Positions 6,927 through 15,469 of a stretch of DNA of 64,000 nt are shown piece after piece. The stretch covers positions 2,914,001 through 2,978,000 of the forward strand of contig NZ_LT900217.1 of assembly GCF_900199375.1 (NCBI RefSeq). The letters run 5' to 3'. Within the stretch, counting starts at the first letter, position 1, and each line of letters begins with the position of its first letter. Origin of the DNA: Gordonibacter urolithinfaciens (GTDB lineage Bacteria; Actinomycetota; Coriobacteriia; Coriobacteriales; Eggerthellaceae). The notes beneath the pieces are model-generated. The model was not told the origin of the DNA and searched no databases. It saw only the letters and a list, made by a program, of their open reading frames with translations. The position numbers and the translations under genes were made by a program.

Positions 6927-9079
6927 TCCGCTACCTCAAGAACTCCAAGATCGCAGTCGTGCTCATCGTGTGCCTGCTCATCGTGCAGGCGTTCACCGAC
7001 CTGGCGCTGCCGAACTACACGTCCCAGATCGTGGACGTGGGCATCCAGCAGTCGGGCGTTGAGCACGCCGCCACCGAGGAGATGACCGCCCGCACCCACG
7101 ACCTCGTGGCCATGATGCTGCCGGAGGGCGACGAGAAGACGTTCGATGCCGCCTACGCCAAGACCGACCGGGGCACGTACAAGCTGAACGCCCAGGGCGA
7201 GAAGGAGCAGGCCGAGCTCGACCGCATGGTGTCTCTGCCGCTTGTGGCCATCCACTACTCCCATCAGGTTCCCGACCTCGACCTCGACCAGGCCCTGCAA
7301 GCCTACCAGGCGGGCGCCGTGCAGAAGCAGCAGATACTCGACATGCTGGACAAGGCGAAGGAGCAGATGGGCGACATGGGGGATTCCATCGTCGACCAGC
7401 AGGCCATCGCAGCCGCGCGCGCCGAGTACGAGCAGCTCGGCTACAACCTGTCCGATATCCAGATGCGCTACCTCGTGCGCATCGGCCTGACCATGCTGGG
7501 CCTCGCGGCCCTCGGCATGGCGGTGGCCATCCTCGTGGGCTTCCTCGCCTCCCGCACGGCCGCCAAGGTGGGCGCGACGCTGCGCGCGAAGCTGTTCCGG
7601 CGCGTCGTGTCGTTCTCGGACGCCGAGGTGCAGTCGTTCTCGGCCGCCTCGCTCATCACGCGCGGCACCAACGACGTGCAGCTCATCCAGATGGTCACCG
7701 TCATGCTGCTGCGCATGGTGCTGTACTCGCCCATCCTGGCCATCGGCGGCATCATCATGGTGTCGCGCACGAACCTGGCCATGAGCTGGATCATCGTGCT
7801 GGCCGTGGTGGTCATCGGCATCCTCATCGTCGTGCTCATGAAGGTGGCCATGCCCAAGTTCAAGATCATGCAGAAGCTCATCGACCGCGTGAACCTCGTT
7901 TCGCGCGAGATGCTCACGGGCCTGCCCGTCATCCGCGCGTTCGACCGCCAGCCCTTCGAGGAGCAGCGCTTCGACGAGGCCTCGACGCGCCTCATGAAGA
8001 CGCAGCTGTTCACGAACCGCGTCATGACGTTCATGATGCCGCTGATGATGCTCATCATGAACGGCGTGTCCGTGCTCATCGTGTGGGTGGGCGGCGGCTA
8101 CATCGACAACGGCACCATCCAGACGGGCGACCTCATCGCGTTCATCACCTACGCCATGGTCATCATCATGAGCTTCCTCATGATCGGCATGATCTCCATC
8201 ATGCTGCCGCGCGCCGACGTGGCCGCGCAGCGCGTGAACGAGGTGCTGGAGAAGCAGCCCACCATCTGCGACCCCGCGCCCGAGACGGCGCGCGACGCCG
8301 AGCTGGCCGGCCGCACGGGCGGCGCCCGCATCGTGTTCGACGACGTGAGCTTCAAGTACGGCGACTCGAAGGAATGCGTGCTGGAGAACCTGGACTTCGC
8401 CTGCGAGCCGGGGCAGACCACGGCCATCATCGGCTCCACCGGGTCGGGCAAGTCGACGGTGGTGAAGCTCATCGAGCGCTTCTACGACGTCACCTGCGGC
8501 TCCATCACCGTGGATGGCGTGGACGTCCGCGACGTGAGCCAGGAGGCGCTGCGCGCGCAGCTGGGCTACGTGCCGCAGAAGGCGTTCCTGTTCAGCGGCA
8601 CCATCCAATCGAACATCGCTTATTCGGACGAGGGCATGCCCGAGGAGCGCGTCGAGCTGGCGGCCCAGGTGGCCCAGGCATCGGACTTCATCGCCTCTAA
8701 GCCCGAGGGGCTCGACGCAGAGGTTTCGCAGGGCGGCACGAACGTGTCGGGGGGCCAGCGCCAGCGCCTGGCCATCGCCCGCGCGCTCGCCACCGAGGCC
8801 CGGGCGTACCTCTTCGACGACAGCTTCTCGGCGCTGGACTACAAGACCGACGCGGCGCTGCGCCAGGAGCTGCACACGCGCCTGGGCGGCAAGACGGTGG
8901 TCATCGTGGCCCAGCGCATCTCCACCATCCTGCACGCCGACAAGATCGTCGTGCTCGACGACGGCCGGATCGTCGGCCAGGGCACGCACGGCGAGCTCAT
9001 GGAGAGCTGCGAGGAGTACCGGGAGATAGCGATGTCGCAGCTCTCGGCCGAGGAACTGAACGGAGGTGATGCGGCATGA
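6917..9079 (+). CDS. ABC exporter subunit with degenerate nucleotide site (heterodimer partner 1)
   Basis: 720 residues: an N-terminal six-helix transmembrane domain followed by a nucleotide-binding domain. Walker A GSTGSGKST is at 506-514 and the signature VSGGQ at 610-614. Walker B reads YLFDD (631-635), with Asp where the catalytic Glu normally lies, and the H-loop His is replaced by Gln (about 666). That pair of changes is the mark of the degenerate site in heterodimeric exporters such as TM287/288 and LmrCD. An unusual feature is a long insert of roughly 110 residues between the first two membrane helices, predicted outside the membrane and charged. GTG 6917 follows AAGGAGG; the gene overlaps both neighbours. 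Confidence 0.9.
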   Translation: MRIVRYLKNSKIAVVLIVCLLIVQAFTDLALPNYTSQIVDVGIQQSGVEHAATEEMTARTHDLVAMMLPEGDEKTFDAAYAKTDRGTYKLNAQGEKEQAELDRMVSLPLVAIHYSHQVPDLDLDQALQAYQAGAVQKQQILDMLDKAKEQMGDMGDSIVDQQAIAAARAEYEQLGYNLSDIQMRYLVRIGLTMLGLAALGMAVAILVGFLASRTAAKVGATLRAKLFRRVVSFSDAEVQSFSAASLITRGTNDVQLIQMVTVMLLRMVLYSPILAIGGIIMVSRTNLAMSWIIVLAVVVIGILIVVLMKVAMPKFKIMQKLIDRVNLVSREMLTGLPVIRAFDRQPFEEQRFDEASTRLMKTQLFTNRVMTFMMPLMMLIMNGVSVLIVWVGGGYIDNGTIQTGDLIAFITYAMVIIMSFLMIGMISIMLPRADVAAQRVNEVLEKQPTICDPAPETARDAELAGRTGGARIVFDDVSFKYGDSKECVLENLDFACEPGQTTAIIGSTGSGKSTVVKLIERFYDVTCGSITVDGVDVRDVSQEALRAQLGYVPQKAFLFSGTIQSNIAYSDEGMPEERVELAAQVAQASDFIASKPEGLDAEVSQGGTNVSGGQRQRLAIARALATEARAYLFDDSFSALDYKTDAALRQELHTRLGGKTVVIVAQRISTILHADKIVVLDDGRIVGQGTHGELMESCEEYREIAMSQLSAEELNGGDAA

Positions 9080-10956
9080 GCGCTCAGGCGAATGGGGCGG
9101 CCACGCGCCGCCCGCTGCGCCGCGGCCCCATGGGCGGCCACGGGCCCGGCCACGGCATGATGCCCGGCGAGAAGGCCAAGGACTTCAAGGGCACGCTCAA
9201 GAAGATGATCGCCTTCATGGGCCGCTTCAAGGCGGCACTCGTGGTGGTGCTCGTGTTCGCCATCGGCTCCACGGTGTTCAACATCATCGGGCCGAAGGTG
9301 CTGTCCACGGCCACGACCGAGCTGTTCAACGGAATTGTGGCGAAGATCGACGGCTCGGGCGGCATCAACTTCGACGCCATCGCGCAGATCCTGCTGTTCA
9401 CGCTGGGGCTGTACCTGCTGTCCGCGGCCTGCTCGTTCGTGCAGGGCTGGATCATGTCGTCGGTGTCGCAGCGCACCAGCTACCAGCTGCGCCGCTCCAT
9501 CGCCGAGAAGATCGACCGCATGCCCATGGGCTACTTCGAGCGCAACTCGGTGGGCGACACGCTCTCGCGCATCACCAACGACGTGGACACGCTCGGGCAG
9601 AGCCTGAACCAGGGCGTCACGCAGCTCATCACGTCCGTCACCACCATCGTCGGCGTGCTCGTCATGATGCTGACCATCAACCCGCTCATGACGCTCATCA
9701 CCGTGGTCATCCTTCCGGTGTCGGTGGTGCTCATCATGGTGGTGGTGAAGCGCTCGCAGAAGTTCTTCCTGGCGCAGCAGCGCACGCTGGGCGAGATCAA
9801 CGGCCTGGTGGAGGAGACGTTCTCCGGCCACGCCATCGTGAAGGCGTTCAACCGTGAGGACGGCACGGTGGACAACTTCAACGAGACGAACGCGCGCCTG
9901 TACAATTCGGCGTGGAAGAGCCAGTTCTTCAGCGGCCTCATGCAGCCCATCATGAACTTCGTGGGCAACCTCGGCTACGTGGCCGTGGCCATCACCGGCA
10001 GCTTCCTGGCCGTGCAGGGCGTCATCACCGTGGGCGACATCCAGGCGTTCATCCAGTACGTGAAGAACTTCACGCAGCCCATAACGCAGCTCACGCAGGT
10101 GTCGAACGTGCTGCAGCAGATGGCCGCCGCCGCCGAGCGCATCTTCGAGTTCCTGGACGAGCCCGAGGAGGAGCCGGACCATGCGACGGTGACGTCTGGC
10201 GAGGTGGAGTGCGAGGTCGAGTTCGACCATGTTCATTTCGGCTACGATCCGGCCAAGCCCGTCATCGAGGACTTCTCGGCGCGCGTCACCGAGGGGCAGA
10301 CCGTGGCGCTCGTGGGCCCCACCGGCGCCGGCAAGACCACGATGGTGAAGCTGCTCATGCGCTTCTACGACGTGCAGTCGGGCTCGATCAAGATAGGCGG
10401 CCACGACATCCGCGACTTCGCGCGCGACGACTTGCGCTCGATGTTCGGCATGGTGCTGCAGGACACGTGGCTGTTCCACGGCACCATCCGCGACAACATC
10501 CGCTACGGCAAGCTGGACGCCACCGACGAGGAGGTGGAGGCGGCGGCGAAGGCGGCCTACGTGCACCACTTCATCCAGACGCTGCCTGCGGGCTTCGACA
10601 CCGAGATCAACGAGGACGCCAGCAACATCAGCCAGGGACAGCGCCAGCTGCTCACCATCGCGCGCGCCATCCTGGCCGACCGCCGCATGCTCATCCTGGA
10701 CGAGGCCACAAGCTCGGTGGACACGCGCACCGAGGAGCGCATCCAGAAGGCCATGGACAACCTCATGGCCGGGCGCACCTCGTTCGTCATCGCGCACCGC
10801 CTGTCCACCATCAAGAACGCGGACCTCATCCTCGTCATCCGCGACGGCGATATCGTGGAGCAGGGCACGCACGAGGAGCTGCTTCAACTTGGCGGTTTCT
10901 ACGCGGAGCTGTATAATTCACAGTTCGCTGAGACTATCGACGAGATCGAGGACTAG
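9076..10956 (+). CDS. ABC exporter subunit with canonical nucleotide site (heterodimer partner 2)
   Basis: 626 residues, the catalytic partner of the preceding gene. Six membrane helices are followed by Walker A GPTGAGKTT (414-422), the signature ISQGQ, Walker B LILDE with the catalytic Glu, and the H-loop IAHRLS with His intact. The first 30 residues are Gly/His/Pro-rich and cytoplasmic. It starts at ATG 9076 inside the previous stop (ATGA overlap), so the two subunits are probably made in equal amounts. The substrate cannot be read from sequence; multidrug or lipid-like export is usual for the family. Confidence 0.92.
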   Translation: MSAQANGAATRRPLRRGPMGGHGPGHGMMPGEKAKDFKGTLKKMIAFMGRFKAALVVVLVFAIGSTVFNIIGPKVLSTATTELFNGIVAKIDGSGGINFDAIAQILLFTLGLYLLSAACSFVQGWIMSSVSQRTSYQLRRSIAEKIDRMPMGYFERNSVGDTLSRITNDVDTLGQSLNQGVTQLITSVTTIVGVLVMMLTINPLMTLITVVILPVSVVLIMVVVKRSQKFFLAQQRTLGEINGLVEETFSGHAIVKAFNREDGTVDNFNETNARLYNSAWKSQFFSGLMQPIMNFVGNLGYVAVAITGSFLAVQGVITVGDIQAFIQYVKNFTQPITQLTQVSNVLQQMAAAAERIFEFLDEPEEEPDHATVTSGEVECEVEFDHVHFGYDPAKPVIEDFSARVTEGQTVALVGPTGAGKTTMVKLLMRFYDVQSGSIKIGGHDIRDFARDDLRSMFGMVLQDTWLFHGTIRDNIRYGKLDATDEEVEAAAKAAYVHHFIQTLPAGFDTEINEDASNISQGQRQLLTIARAILADRRMLILDEATSSVDTRTEERIQKAMDNLMAGRTSFVIAHRLSTIKNADLILVIRDGDIVEQGTHEELLQLGGFYAELYNSQFAETIDEIED

Positions 10957-10972
10957 CGCGACCGCGGGAGGG

Positions 10973-11002
10973 GCCCGGCCGCGCGCGGGCCCGCGGCCGG
11001 GC
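10973..11002 (+). terminator. Strong GC hairpin after the ABC operon
   Basis: A perfect 11-bp stem (GCCCGGCCGCG and its complement) with an 8-nt loop, 17 nt after the ABC stop. No T-run follows, so termination is plausible but not certain; it could also act on mRNA stability. Confidence 0.45.
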
Positions 11003-11040
11003 ATGCGGGCCGGACCTCGTCGCGACGATGAGGATGGCCT

Positions 11041-11793
11041 ATGTCCCGACCGGGGGAGACGAATACGGAAGAACACCAGGGCGACGGCGTGCCGTTCGCC
11101 GGCCCTGACACGGGCCGCGAGGGCACCGGGCCGGCGCGGCTCGCAGTGTTCGACTTCGACGGCACGAGCATCGAGGGCAACTCGCCCGTGCTGCTCGTGC
11201 AGCACCTCATGGAGCGCGGCATGCTGCGCAAGCGGGTGATCTTCCGCATCCTCTTGTGGGCGGCGGCCTACAAGCTGCGCCTGCCCCAGAACGAGAGCAA
11301 GGTGCGCAGCCTGGTGTTCACGGCGTTCGAAGGGCGATCGGCCGAGGAGGTGGACCGATTCCTGGCCGACTTCTACGACGAGCGCATCGCGCTTTTGTTC
11401 CGCCCCGAAGCCGATGCCGCCATGCGCGCCCATGCGGCGGCGGGCGACACGGTGGTGGTCATCTCGGCCACGTTCGAGCCCATCATCCTGCGCGCCATGG
11501 AGCACCATCCCTTCGCGTTCCAAATATCCACGCGCATGCGCAAGGCGCCCGACGGCACGTACACCCGCGAGGTGGAGGGCCTGCCCGTGGAGGGCGAGGA
11601 GAAGATAGCGGCCGTGCAGCGCTTCGGCGACAACCGCTTCGGGCCGGGGAACTGGGTGCTGGACAGCGCCTACGGCGACCACCACTCAGATCGCGCGGTG
11701 CTGGGCGCCGCCCGGCACGCCTTTGCCGTCGACCCCGACCGCCCGCTCGCCCGCACGGCCCGCGAGAAGGGCTGGACGGTTCTCGGCTGGTGA
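11041..11793 (+). CDS. HAD-superfamily IB phosphatase (SerB-like)
   Basis: 250 residues. The nucleophile motif DFDGTS is at residues 38-43, a motif II-like VVISATFEP lies near 142, and motif IV is seen as DSAYGDHHSD near 218, with Lys in EGEEK near 187. This is the HAD-IB arrangement of phosphoserine phosphatase and related phospholipid-acting enzymes. The family pattern of a hydrophobic helix after motif I (FRILLWAAAYKLRL) is present. The specific substrate is unknown. The Shine-Dalgarno sequence before ATG 11041 is weak. The first 30 residues are polar and probably disordered. Confidence 0.8.
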   Translation: MSRPGETNTEEHQGDGVPFAGPDTGREGTGPARLAVFDFDGTSIEGNSPVLLVQHLMERGMLRKRVIFRILLWAAAYKLRLPQNESKVRSLVFTAFEGRSAEEVDRFLADFYDERIALLFRPEADAAMRAHAAAGDTVVVISATFEPIILRAMEHHPFAFQISTRMRKAPDGTYTREVEGLPVEGEEKIAAVQRFGDNRFGPGNWVLDSAYGDHHSDRAVLGAARHAFAVDPDRPLARTAREKGWTVLGW

Positions 11794-11851
11794 GACAGGG
11801 GGACGGGGATGACGTCTCATTCGCTTGCGGCGGCATCCCCGTCCCCCTGTC
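11794..11851. repeat. 18-bp perfect inverted repeat directly after a stop codon
   Basis: GACAGGGGGACGGGGATG (11794-11811) and its exact complement (11834-11851) enclose 22 nt. It begins on the base after the HAD stop. The GGGGAC/GACAGG character resembles the REP hairpins at 46770-48671, though not their full core. It could work as a terminator or as a member of a second REP-like family. Confidence 0.65.
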
Positions 11852-11991
11852 CCATCCCTTTCCATCCCGTGACGTTTTGAGGTTTTTGCGGCGCGCCCTA
11901 TGCGCCTGCCCTCCAGTCCGGTAAAATGCGACTTGACCATATACAATTGCGCATCTGACAGGCGAAACATACTTGCGAAGGAGGTGGGTCC

Positions 11992-13623
11992 ATGTTCGAG
12001 AACGCTGACGCGAACAGCTCACCAAGCCAGAACGACGAATACGGCAACTCTGCCGCCGACTACCTGCACCGTGCCGCGCAAGCTTGCGCGGCGGGCGACG
12101 CGGTGCTGGGCATGCACCTGTACCTCGCCGCCTTCGAGAAGGGGGCGCACGGCGCCTACGCGCCCGACGACGAGGCCGTGGGGGGCCTCCGCCAGGCATG
12201 GGCCCTGGCTTGCAAGCTGAAAGAGCGCTCGCTTGCCGAGTACATCTTCGAGAAGCTGGAGCCCTATCTGGCCTCCGACGAGGTGGCCGCTTGCGCCGAG
12301 CAGCTGCAGCGCCTTGCGCTCGACAAGCTGGAGGAGTTCGGGCTGACGCGCGAGGACCTGGAGGACATGACCGACATGATCTCCCAGGACTTCCTCGGCA
12401 TCGATGCGCCGCGGCTCATGAAGGTGGAGCACGTCACGCTCCCGCGATCACCGCGTGCGGCGCTGCCCGACCCGGAGGAGGCGGAGGCTGCCGAGGCCGG
12501 GGACGATACGGCGAAGGCTGCCGAGAACGCCGGGGAAGCCGACAAGGACGCCGCAGCTTGGCGGCGCGAGGCGGGCGACACGAAGGGCGACCAGGGGAAG
12601 GGCGCATCTTCCGAGCATGCCTCGGCGCTCGCCCAGGCTGCCAAGGCGGTGGAGGACGCCATGGGCGCCGATGCCGACGCGCACGCCGTGGTGTCGGCGA
12701 TCGAGCGCATCTCTTACGCCGATATCGTCGGCTACAACGACGCGGTAGCGCTCATGCGCGACTTCGGTCTGGGAATGCAGGACGACCCCCAGTTCCAGAG
12801 CCTTGTGGAGCTGCTCAACGCGCGCCACGGCCTGGACCGCATGCCGGCTGCCGACGCGATACTCTTCCGCTCGCCCGCCCGCGAGGACGCGAACCGCTTC
12901 ATGGCGGCCACGCTCGGCGAGCTTGACATGCCGGCCATCCGCATGCGCATGGAGGAGAACCTCCAGGGCATGCCCGTGCTGTGCGTCATGGCGCAGGCCG
13001 ACAACCAGCCCCAGCTCAACGCCGCGCGCAACGCCTTCGAGGGGCCGGGCGTGCTCATGCTGGAGGACTTGGACCTGTGGGCGTCGCCCATGACCGAGGG
13101 CGGCGACGACTTCGGCGGCTTCGTGTTCTCCAGCCTGTCGCGCGGCGCGCGCGAGGCTATCGGCCTCGTCCGCTCGGCGGTGGAGAACCCGGACGTGTTC
13201 GTGCTGGCCTCGGCGGCGGAGGCGGGGGAGATCGACCCGTTCTTCTACGACCTGCTGGAGCCGCTGTCCATCGTGGACATCGACTATCCCACGCCGGAGG
13301 AGCGCGTGGACATCTGGATGGAGATCGCGCGCGAGCATCCGTCGCTGCGCGGCGTGAATCGGGTCGACCTCGTGCGTCTGTCCTCCGGCATGCCCCGCTA
13401 CGACATCTACATGGCGGCGCGCGAGGCCATCGAGGAAGCCTACAAGGCCAGCCTCGTGGCACGGCGCTACGTGCCCGTCACCGCAGACAACCTGTTCGAC
13501 AAGCTGGCGGCATACCAGCCGCTCGACTCGGACGAGTACCGTGCCCTCGAGGACGCCGTCGTGCGGGACTTCCGCCGCGACCTCGACCATCTCGACGATC
13601 TGCTGAAAGGAACCGAGGAGTAG
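11992..13623 (+). CDS. AAA-like protein with Walker B but no Walker A
   Basis: 543 residues. Residues 20-115 are helical and repeat-like (tetratricopeptide-like pattern). Residues about 155-215 are acidic, Ala/Glu-rich and probably disordered. The C-terminal half resembles an AAA+ module: GPGVLMLEDLDLW looks like Walker B near residue 350, and VDLVRLSSGMPRYDIYMAAREAIEEAY near 463-489 resembles the lid helices of FtsH-type AAA proteins. No GxxxxGK[ST] P-loop is visible, so it may not hydrolyse ATP. ATG 11992 follows AAGGAGG. The Rrf2 gene follows by 5 bp. The AAA call is inference from pattern; the function is unknown. Confidence 0.7.
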   Translation: MFENADANSSPSQNDEYGNSAADYLHRAAQACAAGDAVLGMHLYLAAFEKGAHGAYAPDDEAVGGLRQAWALACKLKERSLAEYIFEKLEPYLASDEVAACAEQLQRLALDKLEEFGLTREDLEDMTDMISQDFLGIDAPRLMKVEHVTLPRSPRAALPDPEEAEAAEAGDDTAKAAENAGEADKDAAAWRREAGDTKGDQGKGASSEHASALAQAAKAVEDAMGADADAHAVVSAIERISYADIVGYNDAVALMRDFGLGMQDDPQFQSLVELLNARHGLDRMPAADAILFRSPAREDANRFMAATLGELDMPAIRMRMEENLQGMPVLCVMAQADNQPQLNAARNAFEGPGVLMLEDLDLWASPMTEGGDDFGGFVFSSLSRGAREAIGLVRSAVENPDVFVLASAAEAGEIDPFFYDLLEPLSIVDIDYPTPEERVDIWMEIAREHPSLRGVNRVDLVRLSSGMPRYDIYMAAREAIEEAYKASLVARRYVPVTADNLFDKLAAYQPLDSDEYRALEDAVVRDFRRDLDHLDDLLKGTEE

Positions 13624-13628
13624 ACTTT

Positions 13629-14177
13629 ATGGATATCACGCGACGCTGCGATTACGCCTGCCGTATCCTCCGGGCCGCCTACAAGAGCGGCGACGCCTAC
13701 GTATCCGTGTCCGACATCGCCGAGGACGAGGACATACCCTACGCGTTCGCGCGCAGTATCCAGCACGACCTGGTGAAGGGAGGCCTCATAAAGACCGTGC
13801 GCGGCGCGCACGGCGGTCTCATACTCAACTGCGATCCGGCCGAGGTGACGCTGCTGGAAGTGCTGGAGGCCATCCAGGGGCCGGTGAGCATCTCGCTGTG
13901 CGCCCTGGATCCCGACTACTGCCAGAAGCAGCCGGAATGCGCCTACAACAAGGTGTGGCAGGGCGCGGACAGGCTGCTCAACGGCTACTTCGCATCCATC
14001 ACGCTCAAGGACCTGTTCGAACAGGGAGCCACCCATCCCGTGGTGGAGGGGGCCATGGGCGCGGGGGAGGCGCCCTCGCCGGACGTCGGCGCCGTCGTGC
14101 CCCGCGACGCGTCGGAGGCGCGGGCGAGCGCCTGCGCGTGCGCGCGCCGGACCTGCACGCAGGGCCCATGCCGCTGA
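13629..14177 (+). CDS. Rrf2-family regulator with three candidate cluster cysteines
   Basis: 182 residues. The N-terminus (MDITRRCDYACRILRAAYK, YVSVSDIAEDEDIPYAFARSIQHDLVKGGLIKTVRGAHGGL) is the Rrf2 winged helix. Cys91, Cys98 and Cys104 (spacing C-x6-C-x5-C) fall where IscR/NsrR-type proteins hold a [2Fe-2S] or [4Fe-4S] cluster, so redox or Fe-S sensing is likely. The tail after residue 140 is unusual: Ala/Pro-rich, ending in a Cys-rich stretch (ACACARRTCTQGPC). GAGGAG lies 8 nt before ATG 13629. The end overlaps the MutY-like gene by 10 bp. Confidence 0.85.
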   Translation: MDITRRCDYACRILRAAYKSGDAYVSVSDIAEDEDIPYAFARSIQHDLVKGGLIKTVRGAHGGLILNCDPAEVTLLEVLEAIQGPVSISLCALDPDYCQKQPECAYNKVWQGADRLLNGYFASITLKDLFEQGATHPVVEGAMGAGEAPSPDVGAVVPRDASEARASACACARRTCTQGPCR

Positions 14178-15043
14178 CGGACGGCCCGCGGCCCGCGTGG
14201 CCGCCCGCCGTGCCCGACCGCGAGGCGTTCACGGCGCTCGTGCGCGAGCGGGGGGCGGCTCTTTACCGCGACCTTCCGTGGCGCAACCTCGACGACCCCT
14301 ACGCCGTGCTCGTGTCCGAGATCATGCTCCAGCAGACGCAGGTGGCGCGCGTGGGGCGGTTCTGGGAGCGCTTCATGGCGCTGTTCCCCACGATCGACGC
14401 GCTTGCGTCGGCCGACACGTCCGACGTTCTGGCCCAGTGGCAGGGGCTCGGCTACAACCGCCGTGCCCTTGCGCTGAAGAGGACGGCCGACCTCTGCGCC
14501 GCCGAGCGCGGCGGTCAGCTGCCCTGCACGGCCGAGGAGCTGGTGCAGCTGCCCGGTATCGGCCCGGCCACGGCGGCCGGCGTCGTGGCGTTCGCCTTCG
14601 ACCGCCCCTCGCTCTACCTGGAGACGAACGTGCGCACGGTGTTCCTGCACGAGCTGTTCCCGAACCGCGAGGGCGTGAGGGATCGGGAGCTGGCTCCCCT
14701 CGTGGCGGACACGTGCCCCGAGGAGGGCGCCCGGGCATGGTATTACGCGCTTTTGGACTACGGTGCGCATCTGAAGACGCAGGTGGCGAACCCGTCGCGG
14801 CGCAGCGCCCACCATACGCGCCAGTCGGCCTTCGAGGGGTCGCGACGGCAGAAGCGCGCCGAGCTCGTGCGCATCGTGCTGGCTGCTCCGGGCATCGCCG
14901 TGCCGGAGCTGGCCGAGCGCCTGGACGCCTTCGAGCAGGCTGCCGGCCGCCCCTGCGTGGATGCGGACGTGTTCGACGGCATCGTCGCCGACCTGGTTTC
15001 CGAGGGCTTCTTCCGCCGGGAGGGCGACCTGCTCTTCGCTTAG
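14168..15043 (+). CDS. HhH-GPD DNA glycosylase, cluster-less MutY-like
   Basis: 291 residues. VSEIMLQQTQV holds the MutY-type catalytic Glu, and LPGIGPATAAGVVAFAF is the helix-hairpin-helix. Three features differ from classical MutY. The C-terminal [4Fe-4S] cysteines are absent, replaced by a basic segment (NPSRRSAHHTRQSAFEGSRRQKR). The position of the catalytic Asp reads ETN (LYLETNVRTV) in place of the DGN of E. coli MutY. The NUDIX-like C-terminal domain that reads 8-oxoG is missing, replaced by a short winged-helix-like end. It belongs to a family commonly labelled A/G-specific glycosylase, but its base specificity is uncertain. The start ATG overlaps the Rrf2 gene; its Shine-Dalgarno is weak. 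Confidence 0.8.
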   Translation: MPLTDGPRPAWPPAVPDREAFTALVRERGAALYRDLPWRNLDDPYAVLVSEIMLQQTQVARVGRFWERFMALFPTIDALASADTSDVLAQWQGLGYNRRALALKRTADLCAAERGGQLPCTAEELVQLPGIGPATAAGVVAFAFDRPSLYLETNVRTVFLHELFPNREGVRDRELAPLVADTCPEEGARAWYYALLDYGAHLKTQVANPSRRSAHHTRQSAFEGSRRQKRAELVRIVLAAPGIAVPELAERLDAFEQAAGRPCVDADVFDGIVADLVSEGFFRREGDLLFA

Positions 15044-15243
15044 GGGGCGGGGCGGCTATGGTCCGCGTCGACTGGGCGCCACGGGGCCGGTGTTTGCCAT
15101 AGCCTCTGTTCTCGTCCACGTCTCGGCAAGCTCCTGAGCAGGTGATAGAGCATATTACGCCTGATCAGGGAAGCGGACGAAAACGGAGGCTGCGGCATGG
15201 CGTTTCCCGTCTTGGCGGCGGAAACCTGTGCTAGAATATCCGA

Positions 15244-15342
15244 ATCCCGTGGGGGAGTAGTCGGCGCCGAAGGGTGCGGCTGCGTCAACATGCTGCTTCT
15301 TCTCGAAGCTGGCGCAACCTGAAACGACAAGACTCGCGGTGT
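15244..15342 (+). ncRNA. yybP-ykoY-type manganese riboswitch
   Basis: The hallmark GGGGAGTAG loop (15252-15260) is followed by the family-like GCGTCAAC segment and by ACAAGACT near the 3' end, and the two ends (ATCCCGTG and CGCGGTGT) can pair over 7 of 8 positions as P1. The element lies in front of mntP, a classical target of this Mn2+-sensing riboswitch. TAGAAT at 15232-15237 is a suitable -10 box just upstream. The family assignment rests on motifs and context; a covariance search was not possible. Confidence 0.72.
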
Positions 15343-15374
15343 GGCGCTCGACGCCGCACCGCTCGCTTCTGCAG

Positions 15375-15401
15375 CCGGTGCGCACGCGCCGGTGTTTTTT
15401 T
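15375..15401 (+). terminator. Intrinsic terminator in the mntP leader (riboswitch expression platform)
   Basis: CCGGTGC (15375-15381), loop GCAC, GCGCCGG (15386-15392), then TG and seven T residues. It lies between the aptamer and mntP, so it would stop transcription unless the ligand-bound RNA prevents it. The GC-rich stretch 15341-15370 could supply the competing strand. Confidence 0.78.
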
Positions 15402-15469
15402 GCCTGCAGCCCGGATCGGCGCTGCGGCGCGGCCAGGGGGATCGCGGAGAAGACGAGAGGAATACGACC

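Noticed and set aside
12981-13628. Long upstream extension of the Rrf2 frame
   Set aside because: It lies inside the AAA-like gene and has no family pattern; the Rrf2 domain starts at 13629.
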